A stretch of DNA of 64,000 bases from Bacillota bacterium. GTDB taxonomy: Bacteria > Bacillota > Clostridia > Acetivibrionales > JANLFN01. Positions within the stretch are counted from its first letter, which is position 1; the number at the start of each line of letters is the position of its first letter. The position numbers and the translations under genes are program-made. The DNA is taken from NCBI GenBank assembly GCA_023421675.1, contig JAEZTC010000006.1, positions 172,764 to 236,763 on the forward strand, given 5' to 3'. Below the pieces are notes generated by a model that searched no databases, was not told the DNA's origin, and saw only the letters and a list, made by a program, of their open reading frames with translations. Shown here piece by piece: positions 7,877-16,522 of this stretch.

Positions 7877-8068
7877 ATGGCAGATAAAACTTTAAATTGC
7901 AAGGATTGCGGTAATGAATTCATTTTCACTGAAGGCGAACAGGCTTTCTACAAGGAAAAAGGATTTGAAAACGAACCACAGAGATGTCCTGATTGCAGAA
8001 GAGCAAAGAAACAGCAGAGAAACAACTTCAGCAGAGGCGGAAACCGTGGCGGCGGAAACAGATGGTAA
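7877..8068 (+). CDS. Small zinc-ribbon protein with RGG-like tail
   Basis: A 63-residue protein: LNCKDCGNEFIFTEGEQAFYKEKGF followed by QRCPDCRRAKKQ, the zf-trcl zinc-binding module with two CxxC pairs, then a Gly/Arg/Asn-rich tail (SRGGNRGGGNRW). Such proteins are common in Firmicutes and the tail suggests nucleic-acid contact, but the function is not established. ATG 7877 follows AAGGAGG with 9-base spacing, an optimal site pointing to high expression. It is followed at once by a terminator hairpin and tRNA-fMet. Confidence 0.8.
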   Translation: MADKTLNCKDCGNEFIFTEGEQAFYKEKGFENEPQRCPDCRRAKKQQRNNFSRGGNRGGGNRW

Positions 8069-8072
8069 AAAA

Positions 8073-8108
8073 ATAAGGAGAGCGATGCTCTCCTTTAAGT
8101 TTTTTTAT
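8073..8108 (+). terminator. Terminator hairpin after the zinc-ribbon gene
   Basis: AAGGAGAGC-gat-GCTCTCCTT stem followed by a T-run, ending about 4 bases before the tRNA-fMet. Confidence 0.8.
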
Positions 8109-8110
8109 AA

Positions 8111-8186
<76 letters not shown>

Positions 8187-8187
8187 A

Positions 8188-8229
8188 AAAGAAAAAGTTT
8201 CGTTCAACAACGAAGCTTTTTCTTTTTTA
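8188..8229 (+). terminator. Terminator after tRNA-fMet
   Basis: Long stem AAGAAAAAG-TTTCGTT / AACGAA-CTTTTTCTT with loop CAAC, followed by a T-run. Confidence 0.85.
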
Positions 8230-8542
8230 TCTCCCTTACCAATTTTCGTCGCTGAAAAGCGGCAAGGAGGATAAGGTTTTAAATCTTGTATTTATTTGAA
8301 GTTGTTTTCTTAGAAAAAATATAGAAGACTAAATGTTTTCACGCAATTCAAACCTAAATTAGAATAACAACCGTATTCCTCACAAAAATAAAGAGCATTC
8401 ACGTTTTACATGAATCCCCTTTTACTGTATAATTAATAAATGCGCATAAAAAACCAATTTAATAAATTTATTACATAATAATTATATCATCCTTTGGTTT
8501 TATGTGTCAAGGGGTTTTTACTAAAAAATAAGGAGTGTGCTT
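8230..8542 (+). promoter_or_regulatory. Intergenic region with helD promoter (8405-8433)
   Basis: About 310 AT-rich bases without a convincing gene. TTTACA (8405-8410), 17-bp spacer and TATAAT (8428-8433) form a good promoter for helD. The ~100-base leader contains an imperfect inverted repeat (CATAAAA..CCAA / TTGG-TTTTATG, about 8445-8504) just before the ribosome site, which could affect translation; nothing else is recognisable. Confidence 0.6.
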
Positions 8543-10771
8543 ATGGATAACTATAAACAAGGCATCAAAGAAGAGGAAAGCTATCTTGAAAAGACATTGA
8601 AGATTATAGAAATCCTTAAAAACAAAACTTCTGAAGCACTTCAAAAAAGAAAAACAAAACTGCTTGAGTCAAGAAGAGACATGTGGGAAAACAGTACTCA
8701 CCATGCTCAAGAACTTAGTAATGCGGTTGAATTAAACCAATATCTTAGCGAGGTATCTAATCAGAGTACGAGTTATGAAAAAACTAAAAAGCAGCTTCAA
8801 ATATATAAAACAATGTCTGATTCACCCTACTTCGGCAGATTTGACTTTATTGAAGAAGGTTTCAATAACGCTGATAAGATATACATAGGCATTCATACAG
8901 TAATCCACCCTGAAACGGGAGATATATGTGTATATGACTGGAGGGCACCAATATCAAGCATATTTTACAGATATGAACCCGGAGAAGCTTCCTATACTGC
9001 CCCGGTAGGTGTAATAAGCGGAGAAGTTACGCTTAAACGTCAATATAAAATAAGTAAGTCTAAATTATTCTACTATTTTGACTGCAGTGTGAGAATTGGT
9101 GATGAAATTCTGCAAGAGGCTTTAAGAAGGAACTCTTCAGTAAAAATGAGAACTATAGTTGAAACCATTCAAAAGGAGCAGGATATTATAATAAGGGATC
9201 AGGAGAATGATTTACTTATTGTTCAGGGGGTTGCAGGCAGCGGGAAAACATCAATAGCCCTTCACAGAATTGCATTCCTGTTATATGAAGGAATGGATTC
9301 GGGACTAAAATCTGACAACATACTTATTCTCTCGCCCAATAATGTGTTCAGCGGTTATATATCAGAGGTACTTCCGGAACTTGGCGAGGACAATGTTAAT
9401 CAAAAGACTTTTATTGAAATATTCAATGAATGTTTTGATAGTAAAATAAGAGTTGAGACAAGAGACACCCAGATAGAAGATATTATAGAAACAGCGTCCC
9501 AAGATGAAAGGACCTATAAAAGAAAATCCTTGGAATTTAAAGGTTCAAATGAGTTTTTAAAAATAATTGATGGGCTTCTTTGGCATTATGAGCATAAACT
9601 GCTTGAATTTAGTGATGTCTATTACCATGGACAAATTATTGAAACAAGAGAAAGCCTTAAAAACTCTTTTCTTAACAACAAAACAAGTGTGCCTGCAGCA
9701 AAACGTCTTGAAAGAATTGAAAACCGTATATTGGATAAGGTAAATCCTTTACAGAAAGAACGATTGCATGATATACAAAAAACCGTTCAAAGAGTCGGTG
9801 GGCATGAGTTTGATTTGAAAGCCTTCAGCAGGCTTTTGTCTATCAAGGAAACAAGGGCTTTTACAGACAAACTTCATGTATTTACAAGGATTGATGTAAT
9901 TAACCTTTATAAGAGACTTTTTTCTGATATGAAGCTGTTTTATAAACTTGCAAATGGGTTAAAACTTCCGGAGGAAATGAATCGGATTTTATCCGATACT
10001 TTGGAGTGCCTGGAATTCGGTAAAATAAGGTATGAAGATGCTGCTCCGCTGCTTTATCTCAAGATCAGGCTAGAGGGCTGTGATTTTTATTCGGATCTAA
10101 AACAGGTTGTTATAGACGAAGCACAGGACTACTATCCGATTCACTATAAAATTTTCAGCTGGATATTCAGAAATGCTAGATTTACTGTCCTTGGTGATGT
10201 AAACCAGTCAATTGAGAAACAAACTGACATTTCGATATACGATGAAATATCTGAACTAATGCATAAGAGTAAAACAATTAAGCTATTCCTTAATAAGAGT
10301 TATAGATCTTCCTTTGAAATTAATACTTTTACAAGCAGGCTGCTTAAGAATACCGGTAGTGTCGTACCTTTTGAAAGACACGAAAGCAAGCCGCGCCTTG
10401 AAAAGAGACTATCAATAGCTGAACTGGAAGAAGCAATAGTAACTGATATTAATGCTTTATTTAAAGAAGGCTATAAATCCATAGCTGTTATATGTAAAAC
10501 TCAGAAAGAAGCTGAAAAGCTTTATTTCAGGTTGAAAGAGAGGGTTAATATAAAGCTGTTGACGCAGGAAGATGAGTTTTCTCAAGGCGCAGTTGTGATT
10601 CCGGTTTATATGGCTAAGGGTCTTGAGTTTGATGCAGTAATCCTTTTTGATGCAGGCGGGGTTAATTACTTTGATGAATACGATAGAAAGCTTCTTTATG
10701 TTGCCTGCACAAGGGCACTCCACAGACTTATAATAAACTATACAGGCAATATAAGCAGATTTTTACTATAA
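8543..10771 (+). CDS. helD: HelD-type ATPase (RNA polymerase recycling helicase-like)
   Basis: A 742-residue superfamily-1 protein of the HelD family. It has an N-terminal coiled-coil arm (about 1-95), the family segment YFGRFDF...IYIGIHTV...DWRAPISSIFY (about 96-142), Walker A GVAGSGKTS (about 229-237), Walker B VIDEAQDYYP (about 521-530), and a C-terminal UvrD-like motif VI region ending YVACTRALHRL. HelD removes RNA polymerase from nucleic acids and helps it recycle; in some bacteria relatives protect against rifamycins. ATG 8543 sits 7 bases after AGGAG. It is monocistronic. Confidence 0.9.
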   Translation: MDNYKQGIKEEESYLEKTLKIIEILKNKTSEALQKRKTKLLESRRDMWENSTHHAQELSNAVELNQYLSEVSNQSTSYEKTKKQLQIYKTMSDSPYFGRFDFIEEGFNNADKIYIGIHTVIHPETGDICVYDWRAPISSIFYRYEPGEASYTAPVGVISGEVTLKRQYKISKSKLFYYFDCSVRIGDEILQEALRRNSSVKMRTIVETIQKEQDIIIRDQENDLLIVQGVAGSGKTSIALHRIAFLLYEGMDSGLKSDNILILSPNNVFSGYISEVLPELGEDNVNQKTFIEIFNECFDSKIRVETRDTQIEDIIETASQDERTYKRKSLEFKGSNEFLKIIDGLLWHYEHKLLEFSDVYYHGQIIETRESLKNSFLNNKTSVPAAKRLERIENRILDKVNPLQKERLHDIQKTVQRVGGHEFDLKAFSRLLSIKETRAFTDKLHVFTRIDVINLYKRLFSDMKLFYKLANGLKLPEEMNRILSDTLECLEFGKIRYEDAAPLLYLKIRLEGCDFYSDLKQVVIDEAQDYYPIHYKIFSWIFRNARFTVLGDVNQSIEKQTDISIYDEISELMHKSKTIKLFLNKSYRSSFEINTFTSRLLKNTGSVVPFERHESKPRLEKRLSIAELEEAIVTDINALFKEGYKSIAVICKTQKEAEKLYFRLKERVNIKLLTQEDEFSQGAVVIPVYMAKGLEFDAVILFDAGGVNYFDEYDRKLLYVACTRALHRLIINYTGNISRFLL

Positions 10772-10860
10772 AACGTAGCTTCCAGACTGTACCTTCAAGA
10801 TTCCTTTTATATTCAAAGTGGGAAAGTTATATTATTTATAAAAAAATATTCTAAAATTTT

Positions 10861-10886
10861 TGAAACTTTTTAATATTTAATGTGTA
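10861..10886 (+). promoter_or_regulatory. Predicted ECF-sigma promoter (TGAAAC-N16-TGTA)
   Basis: TGAAAC (10861-10866), 16-bp spacer, TGTA (10883-10886), close to the SigW-class pattern TGAAAC-N16-CGTA. It lies about 50 bases before the ECF sigma gene, as expected for autoregulation. Confidence 0.55.
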
Positions 10887-10939
10887 TATATTTATGAAAT
10901 CGAAAGTTAAGATGTCATATTTAAAGAGGATAGTATATT

Positions 10940-11512
10940 GTGGGTGATCCGGATGACAAGCTGATATCAAAGTGCAAAAAACATAACAGAGATGCCTTGA
11001 ATCAGTTGTTTCAGCAATACGAAAACTATATATATAAAATTTGTTATTATTATTCCCGATCTAATGAAGATGCAATGGATTTGATGCAGGAGGTATTCAT
11101 CAAGATATACCGTTCCATTGAAGCTTTCAAGGAAGGAAGCCCTGTTCTGCCATGGATTAAGCGGATCACAGTTAATACCTGCCTCAATTTTATTAGAGGC
11201 AAACCACAGACGGTTTCGTTGGATACATCAAATGAAGATGACAGTAATGCTTATGAAAATCTTGCAGTATCAAGTGAAAATGTTGAGAGTATTGTTATTT
11301 GCAGCGACACCAAAAAACATCTGGAAAACTCAATCCGTCAACTTCCGGCTGAATTAAGGATGGCTGTTATACTAAGACACGTAAAAGGTATGACCTATGA
11401 TGAAATAAGCAGATTGATGAAATGTCCTTTAGGAACTGTCAAAACCTATATATACAGGGGTCGTGAAGCTTTAAGAAAAGAACTTGCTGAAAAAGGGATC
11501 TGGGAGGTGTAG
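10940..11512 (+). CDS. ECF-type RNA polymerase sigma factor
   Basis: A 190-residue sigma-70 ECF factor with region 2 (ALNQLFQQYENYIYKICYYYS...DLMQEVFIKIYRS, about residues 18-66) and region 4 (LPAELRMAVILRHVKGMTYDEISRLMKCPLGTVKTYIYRGREAL, about 134-178). It starts with GTG at 10940 behind AAAGAGGA. Two bases separate it from a zinc-finger anti-sigma gene, the classic regulatory pair. A SigW-like promoter just upstream suggests it transcribes its own operon, which continues into ytfI- and gerW-like genes. Confidence 0.9.
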   Translation: MGDPDDKLISKCKKHNRDALNQLFQQYENYIYKICYYYSRSNEDAMDLMQEVFIKIYRSIEAFKEGSPVLPWIKRITVNTCLNFIRGKPQTVSLDTSNEDDSNAYENLAVSSENVESIVICSDTKKHLENSIRQLPAELRMAVILRHVKGMTYDEISRLMKCPLGTVKTYIYRGREALRKELAEKGIWEV

Positions 11513-11514
11513 CA

Positions 11515-11961
11515 ATGGAGTGTAAAATAGATAAATACCTGCTTTATGAGTACCTTGACAAAACTATAGATCCCCTTGAAAAAATTTTCCTTGAGCAGCA
11601 TCTTAAGGACTGTATCCAGTGCAGGAAAGACATTACTCAGATGAAACTGGTGTTATGGGAAATGGATGAAATCAGGGAATCTGAAATAGAAGTTCCTCCA
11701 GATATCTATAAAGTGAGGGAAGCAGCCCTGTCTCAAATATTTGAAGAAGGCAACAGTAAACTGACGGTTAAGGATGTAGTTAGTTTACCTTTGGAAGGGT
11801 TAAAACTGGGCGGTGAAATTCTTAATTGTATTCCTGCGGTTAAGTCAAGTAACACATTAATTAAGACGGGTGCCAAGTACTCTTCAAAAATTATATCAAG
11901 CGCTTCGTCAAAGCTTCTTAGTGGCAGAATAAAAATATTGAAATCGAGGACCCAGGAATGA
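11515..11961 (+). CDS. Zinc-finger anti-sigma factor, apparently soluble
   Basis: A 148-residue protein. The N-terminal zf-HC2 domain has the ZAS signature: EQHLKDCIQCRKDI (H-x3-C-x2-C, about residues 29-36). Unlike many membrane-bound anti-sigma factors it shows no clear membrane helix in the C-terminal part, which is basic and Ser/Lys-rich (SSKIISSASSKLLSGRIKILKS). This suggests a cytoplasmic, perhaps redox- or zinc-sensing switch for the sigma factor encoded just upstream. It overlaps the next gene by 4 bases. Confidence 0.82.
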   Translation: MECKIDKYLLYEYLDKTIDPLEKIFLEQHLKDCIQCRKDITQMKLVLWEMDEIRESEIEVPPDIYKVREAALSQIFEEGNSKLTVKDVVSLPLEGLKLGGEILNCIPAVKSSNTLIKTGAKYSSKIISSASSKLLSGRIKILKSRTQE

Positions 11962-12602
11962 TAATACTAACAATACTGCTATATGTGGTTATAATTATTG
12001 TTGCTTTGATTGCAATAATTCTTGTGATTCCTTTTCAATATTCCTGCAGTGGTTTCAAATATGAAAAAACTTATCTTGAAGCCAAGGTAAAGTGGTTATT
12101 CGGAGTGTTAAAATTCGGTTTTTCATATGACTCAGAGACAGGTGCTTTAAAAGAGTTTCGGGTATTTGGAATAAAGCCGTCATCAAAAGAAAATAAAGAA
12201 AGCTCTGTTAAAAAGAAAAACACAAAAAAACAGAAGAAAAGTTCTGGAAAAGTCGGCATATCCTTGATGAAAGAACTGTTCAAGGAAGGTTTATCAGCTT
12301 TTAAGAAAGTATTTAATAAAATCAAGCCAAAGAAATTTATACTTAGTGCCAAAGTTGGCTTTGATGACCCTTATAATACAGGGGTGTTGCGTGCAGTGTT
12401 AAGTATTTTCCATAAAGAGATTCAAAGATATGACGTTAAAATAGATACTGTTTTTGATGACGAGGTTATAGAAGGCAGATTTCTAATTCAAGGGCGGATT
12501 GTGATTGCAGAATTAATTCCGATAGTAATTAAATTCATGTTTTCAAGACCTGTAAAAAATATGTTTAAATTAAGAAAGGGGAAAAAAGTATATGCAAACT
12601 AA
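11958..12602 (+). CDS. ytfI: DUF2953 (YtfI-like) membrane-anchored protein
   Basis: A 214-residue protein with an N-terminal membrane helix (about residues 2-28), a DUF2953 domain, a strongly basic Lys-rich loop (KKKNTKKQKKSS, about 85-96) and a C-terminal segment ending in RKGKK. In Bacillus the DUF2953 gene ytfI lies next to ytfJ (gerW), and the same pair is kept here, with the gerW-like gene overlapping by 11 bases. A role in sporulation or spore germination follows from that association; the biochemical function is unknown. Confidence 0.75.
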   Translation: MIILTILLYVVIIIVALIAIILVIPFQYSCSGFKYEKTYLEAKVKWLFGVLKFGFSYDSETGALKEFRVFGIKPSSKENKESSVKKKNTKKQKKSSGKVGISLMKELFKEGLSAFKKVFNKIKPKKFILSAKVGFDDPYNTGVLRAVLSIFHKEIQRYDVKIDTVFDDEVIEGRFLIQGRIVIAELIPIVIKFMFSRPVKNMFKLRKGKKVYAN

Positions 12603-12981
12603 TACTAATGCAAACATTAATTCATTATTCGAGAGGCTGGAAAATTTCCTTAAGACCAGGACTGTTGTAGGTGAAGCTTTCAAAGTTGGAGATACAACAC
12701 TTATACCTGTAATTAACTTGAGTTTTGCACTTGGTTCAGGCGGTGGAGAAGGCGATGCAAAAGGGATGAATGGCAATGGAGAAGGTGCCGGAATTGGTGC
12801 AAAAGTTACTCCAACTGCAATGCTTGTAATAAAGGGCGACAGTGTTGAAATGCTTCCTATAAAAAAGAGCAGCAATCTTGAGAAGCTTATTGAAATGGTA
12901 CCTGAAATAATTGAAAAACTTCCTAATGGATACTGTGGAAGTAAAAAGGACAATGAAGCAAAGGAAACAAAAGAGGATTAA
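12592..12981 (+). CDS. gerW: GerW/YtfJ-family sporulation protein
   Basis: A 129-residue protein matching the GerW (YtfJ) family: an N-terminal helix (NSLFERLENFLKTRTVVGEAF), a core with TLIPVINLSFALGSGGGEG and a Gly-rich stretch, then VKVTPTAML-like strands with the ending ILEKLPNG-type motif seen here as IIEKLPNG. In Bacillus GerW is a spore protein needed for alanine-triggered germination. Placement in an ECF sigma operon is noteworthy. ATG 12592 follows AAAGGGG. Confidence 0.85.
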   Translation: MQTNTNANINSLFERLENFLKTRTVVGEAFKVGDTTLIPVINLSFALGSGGGEGDAKGMNGNGEGAGIGAKVTPTAMLVIKGDSVEMLPIKKSSNLEKLIEMVPEIIEKLPNGYCGSKKDNEAKETKED

Positions 12982-12997
12982 TAATTAAAACTAACCT

Positions 12998-13025
12998 GAA
13001 GGGGATTCTCATGAATCCCTTTTAG
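12998..13025 (+). terminator. Terminator of the sigma/gerW operon
   Basis: GGGATTC-tcat-GAATCCC stem followed by TTTT, 17 bases after the gerW-like stop. Confidence 0.75.
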
Positions 13026-13096
13026 CTATATTTAATTATAACGGTAGAAATGCCCTTCTTTTATGTCCTGATGATTTAGGGCACTGGAGGTTTAGT

Positions 13097-13276
13097 ATGG
13101 AAAAAGATATTCAAGAAAGCAACATAATGCCGATTTCTTCTGATATGCCCACTGAAGAGTATGAAAATGACTATAGTTGCTTTGAGTTAAATAAAAATAA
13201 TAATTCTGAAGGTTATGAGATTACATTTATTGAGTTTATAGAACTTTGCAGACTATTTTTTAAGAATGATTTATAA
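13097..13276 (+). CDS. Small acidic hypothetical protein (59 residues)
   Basis: A short reading frame flanked by terminators on both sides, with ATG 13097 six bases after GGAGG and stop TAA at 13274. The 59-residue product is acidic in its first half (MEKDIQESNIMPISSDMPTE...), with an Asn-rich stretch (LNKNNNSEG) and a hydrophobic C-terminal helix-like end (FIEFIELCRLFFKNDL). I recognise no family. Its own ribosome site and terminator support a real gene. Confidence 0.6.
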   Translation: MEKDIQESNIMPISSDMPTEEYENDYSCFELNKNNNSEGYEITFIEFIELCRLFFKNDL

Positions 13277-13288
13277 TAATTATAGTAG

Positions 13289-13316
13289 AGTACAGGTAAA
13301 GCCTGTACTTTTTTTA
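13289..13316 (+). terminator. Terminator of the 59-residue gene
   Basis: AGTACAGG-taaag-CCTGTACT stem followed by seven T residues. Confidence 0.85.
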
Positions 13317-13499
13317 TGCATTCTGCATATTAATTAGAATTATAAAGATAATCTGAATAACGGGAAGTTAATTTGGAATGCAAGCGGAATATACCTCGAT
13401 AGAGGAATTTACAGTGTACTTTTGTTGTATAATAATTTATTTTTGGAAGTACTTTTTATTTTATCATTATCACTCGTATTTTAGAGAGGCATATAATAA

Positions 13500-14402
13500 A
13501 TGACGGTTTTTTACAGGTTAACGGGTAATTTATTAAAAGAAAGATTTCCAGGACTTGCGCTTAGGTTTTACAGACGTGGCTATAATTCGTGCAGTGATAA
13601 ACAAAACAGTGACCTGCTTCTTGATATGGCTATTTCCTATGATAAAACAGGTGACTTTGATAATGCTCTAAAAATGTATAATGAAATTATTTCGTTTAAT
13701 CCAAAGGATGCCAGAGCGTATTATGGAATGGCAGTCCTTTATGATACAAGAAAAGATTTCTCATCTGCAGTTCAATTTTATAGAAAAGCTATTGAAATAA
13801 ACCCAGACTACAGCAGAGCACATTTCTTCCTTGCTAATGCTTTGGATGAGCTTGGGGAAAAAGAAGCTGCAATAGAAAGTTATAAAAATGTAATCAGAAT
13901 AAAACCAGAGGATTTTTGGGCACATAACAATCTTGGAGTTATATACGAAGAAACAGAACGGGATAATGATGCCCTTGAAATGTTCAGGAAATGTATTATC
14001 ATAAATCCGAATCATTACAAAGCACTTTTCAATATGGGTGTTATAATGAATAAAATAGGCTATAAGGAAAAAGCAATCGACTATTACAGCCAGTCTATTA
14101 ACCGAAACCTGAAATACCCATACAGTTACCTTAATCTTGCGGTCATATATAAGAATGAAGGTAACTATTCCAAAGCTATTGAAGTATTAAGCAGAGGTAT
14201 ACAGAACATAAAAAGTGCGGATTTCCTATATTATAATCGCGCATGCTTTAATTCACTTTCAAATAACCTGGAATATGCTATCAAGGATTTACTTATTGCA
14301 GCAGAACTCAATCCCAAGTTAATAGAATATATGAAAAAAGACGAAGATCTTTCTGCTGTCAAATCTTTAGACGCATATAAAAGATTTTTTGAGACCAATT
14401 AA
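13500..14402 (+). CDS. Tetratricopeptide-repeat protein
   Basis: A 300-residue protein made almost entirely of seven TPR units from about residue 40 to 275 (for example DARAYYGMAVLYDTRKDFSS, then AVQFYRKAIEINP). No signal peptide or membrane segment is evident, so it is probably a cytoplasmic scaffold. The start ATG at 13500 has AGAGAGG about 10 bases upstream. It is monocistronic, so context gives no partner. Confidence 0.85.
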   Translation: MTVFYRLTGNLLKERFPGLALRFYRRGYNSCSDKQNSDLLLDMAISYDKTGDFDNALKMYNEIISFNPKDARAYYGMAVLYDTRKDFSSAVQFYRKAIEINPDYSRAHFFLANALDELGEKEAAIESYKNVIRIKPEDFWAHNNLGVIYEETERDNDALEMFRKCIIINPNHYKALFNMGVIMNKIGYKEKAIDYYSQSINRNLKYPYSYLNLAVIYKNEGNYSKAIEVLSRGIQNIKSADFLYYNRACFNSLSNNLEYAIKDLLIAAELNPKLIEYMKKDEDLSAVKSLDAYKRFFETN

Positions 14403-14433
14403 AATTAAGTAAAATCTAATAATTAAATAATAA

Positions 14434-14480
14434 TCAGCCTGACCAGATTTGTGATATAAGCAAAAACTGTCAGGCTTTAT
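14434..14480 (+). terminator. Possible terminator after the TPR gene
   Basis: AGCCTGAC / GTCAGGCT 8-bp stem with a loop of about 30 bases, followed by TTTATTTG. The long loop makes it a weaker candidate. Confidence 0.5.
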
Positions 14481-14523
14481 TTGTTTATTTGTGATACTAT
14501 AATCTCGACACGGGGGAATAAAA

Positions 14524-15399
14524 ATGAATTATCCTGAGCTTATGCAAAAATCTATTGATTTTATTGAACAGAATCTTACAAGTGATATATGTGTAGAGGA
14601 TGCTGCACGTGAAGCAGCCTGCTCACTGTATCATTACCACCGTGTTTTTACAGCGCTTGTTGGTATAACACCAGGTGAATATATTAGAAAAAGGCGCTTT
14701 TCATGTGCTGTACATGATATTCTTTTTACTGGTGACCGTGTACTGGATATTGCTGCGAAGTATGGATATGAGTCTCCTGAATCATTTACCCGTGCATTCC
14801 GAAAAGCTTATGGGCAGCCACCTTCCATTGCAAGACGAATACATTCTGAACTTGAATGTTTTGGTGCTGTTGATCTCAATGAAAGTAGAATTTTAAAGAT
14901 TATTGGAGGTATTAATGTGAATTATTCCATAATAGAAAAGCAGTCATTTTTAGTAGCTGGAAAGGGTTTGGTACTTGGTAACGATATTGAATCAAATCAA
15001 AAGCGGATACCTGCTTTTTGGGATAAGGTTTGTTCCGAAAGGTGTATTGAAAGTATTCTAAATGAAAGACTGGTTAACCCGGGAATTACTCTGGGGATAT
15101 GCCTTGATTTTACTGAAATCGGCGAATTTACCTACTTTATCGGAGTTGAAGTTGATAAAAAGGAAGATATTCCTGATGGGCTTGAAATTAAAGAAATTCC
15201 ATCTGCCAAATATGCTGTATTTACTGCAAAGGGTCCTCTGCCCGGTTCTGTTCAGCAGGCATTGGGTGAAATTTATGGAAATTGGTTTCCTTCTTCTGAT
15301 TATGAAAGGGCTGAAAAACCAGATTTTGAATGGTATGATATAAGCCGAATGAAAACACCTGAAACTACAGAGGTGGATTTATATATTCCGGTGAAATAA
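14524..15399 (+). CDS. AraC-family regulator with GyrI-like ligand-binding domain
   Basis: A 291-residue protein. The N-terminal AraC DNA-binding domain (about residues 1-100) has both helix-turn-helix units: VEDAAREAACSLYHYHRVF and VLDIAAKYGYESPESFTRAFRKAYGQPP. The C-terminal ~160 residues form a GyrI-like effector-binding domain ending EWYDISRMKTPETTEVDLYIPVK, as in Rob and BltR-type multidrug regulators. It is followed by a terminator, then the first Lnr-like exporter cassette. Control of that exporter is possible but not shown. Confidence 0.88.
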   Translation: MNYPELMQKSIDFIEQNLTSDICVEDAAREAACSLYHYHRVFTALVGITPGEYIRKRRFSCAVHDILFTGDRVLDIAAKYGYESPESFTRAFRKAYGQPPSIARRIHSELECFGAVDLNESRILKIIGGINVNYSIIEKQSFLVAGKGLVLGNDIESNQKRIPAFWDKVCSERCIESILNERLVNPGITLGICLDFTEIGEFTYFIGVEVDKKEDIPDGLEIKEIPSAKYAVFTAKGPLPGSVQQALGEIYGNWFPSSDYERAEKPDFEWYDISRMKTPETTEVDLYIPVK

Positions 15400-15414
15400 A
15401 TTCCTGTTTGATTT

Positions 15415-15450
15415 AAAAGCTCCTGCATTTTTATTAATGCAGGAGCTTTT
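15415..15450 (+). terminator. Strong terminator after the AraC-type gene
   Basis: AAAAGCTCCTGCAT / ATGCAGGAGCTTTT perfect 14-bp stem around a short AT loop, rich in T at its 3' end. Confidence 0.9.
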
Positions 15451-15472
15451 ATGCTTTTCTGAGTAATAGAAA

Positions 15473-15486
15473 ATGACATTTGTCAT
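15473..15486. promoter_or_regulatory. Perfect 6-2-6 palindrome upstream of the Lnr-like operon (candidate response-regulator site)
   Basis: ATGACA-TT-TGTCAT, a perfect dyad about 90 bases before the exporter ATPase gene. The same 6-2-6 architecture is found at 47210-47223 before the second cassette, with different bases (ATTACT-TT-AGTAAT). NarL/LiaR-type regulators bind dyads of this size. Confidence 0.5.
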
Positions 15487-15575
15487 AACGGATTGTATCT
15501 CAAGTCACTGGATTACATTACTTTTTTAAAATAATATTACACTATGATTCTAAATAGTAACAGGAGGACTTATCT

Positions 15576-16508
15576 ATGATAGTTGAAGTGAAAAATCTTG
15601 TTAAAAGATATAAAGATGTTCTTGCAGTAGATAATGTAAATTTAGCTATAGAAGAGGGGGAAATATTCGGACTCCTTGGCCCGAATGGAGCAGGAAAAAC
15701 TACAACAATAAGTATCCTGACAGGTTTGGTTAGGAGCGATAGTGGTGAAATCAAAATATTTGATAAATCTTTAAGCACTAATGAAATGGAAGTTAAACGC
15801 CAGTTTGGTATTGTCCCTCAGGACATTGCAGTTTTTGAAGATCTAACGGCTTGGGAGAACCTTAATTATTTCGGAAGCTTATATGGACTAAGAGGTTCTC
15901 TCCTGAAAGAAAGAATTGAAGAAGCACTAGAATTTACAGGACTGTCTGAGAATCGAAAAAAATACCCAAAAAAGTTTTCGGGCGGTATGAAAAGAAGACT
16001 TAATATTGCCTGTGCAATTGTACACAGACCAAAGCTTATAATATTGGATGAACCTACAGTAGGTATAGATCCTCAGTCAAGAAACCACATACTTAATTCT
16101 ATTAAAAAACTCAACCAGATGGGATCAACCATAATTTATACTTCTCATTATATGGAGGAAGTAGATGAGATCTGCAGCAAAATAGTTATAATGGACCATG
16201 GACGTGTTATTGCAAAGGGGACAAAGGATGAGCTTAAGACTTTGGTTGCTGTTAATGAGAAGGTCAAAATAGATCTATCTACCGTGAATTTTACACTTAT
16301 AGAAAACCTAAAGAAAATTCAAGGGGTTATGGAATGCAGCATAGACGGTAATAGTCTTACTGTTATTTCGAAAAAGCAGAGTAAAAATCTTGGGAAGATT
16401 ATAGATTGCGTATCTGATGCAGATTCCGAGATAATTTCTCTGAATGTTGAAAAACCTACTTTGGAAAGTGTATTCCTTACGCTTACAGGCAGAAAACTAA
16501 GGGATTAA
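15576..16508 (+). CDS. ABC exporter ATP-binding protein, LnrL-like
   Basis: A 310-residue ABC ATPase with Walker A GPNGAGKTT (about 37-45), Q-loop VPQDIAVFEDLTAWENL, signature FSGGMKRRLNIA, Walker B LIILDEPTVGIDPQSRNHIL and H-loop TSHYMEEV, plus a C-terminal accessory region. The DPQSRNHIL extension is shared with the second cassette at 46172. With the two permeases and the sensor-regulator pair that follow, it matches Bacillus LnrJKLMN (linearmycin/polyene resistance) in layout. The actual substrate here is inferred by analogy only. Confidence 0.88.
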   Translation: MIVEVKNLVKRYKDVLAVDNVNLAIEEGEIFGLLGPNGAGKTTTISILTGLVRSDSGEIKIFDKSLSTNEMEVKRQFGIVPQDIAVFEDLTAWENLNYFGSLYGLRGSLLKERIEEALEFTGLSENRKKYPKKFSGGMKRRLNIACAIVHRPKLIILDEPTVGIDPQSRNHILNSIKKLNQMGSTIIYTSHYMEEVDEICSKIVIMDHGRVIAKGTKDELKTLVAVNEKVKIDLSTVNFTLIENLKKIQGVMECSIDGNSLTVISKKQSKNLGKIIDCVSDADSEIISLNVEKPTLESVFLTLTGRKLRD

Positions 16509-16522
16509 GGGTGGTGGCTAGA

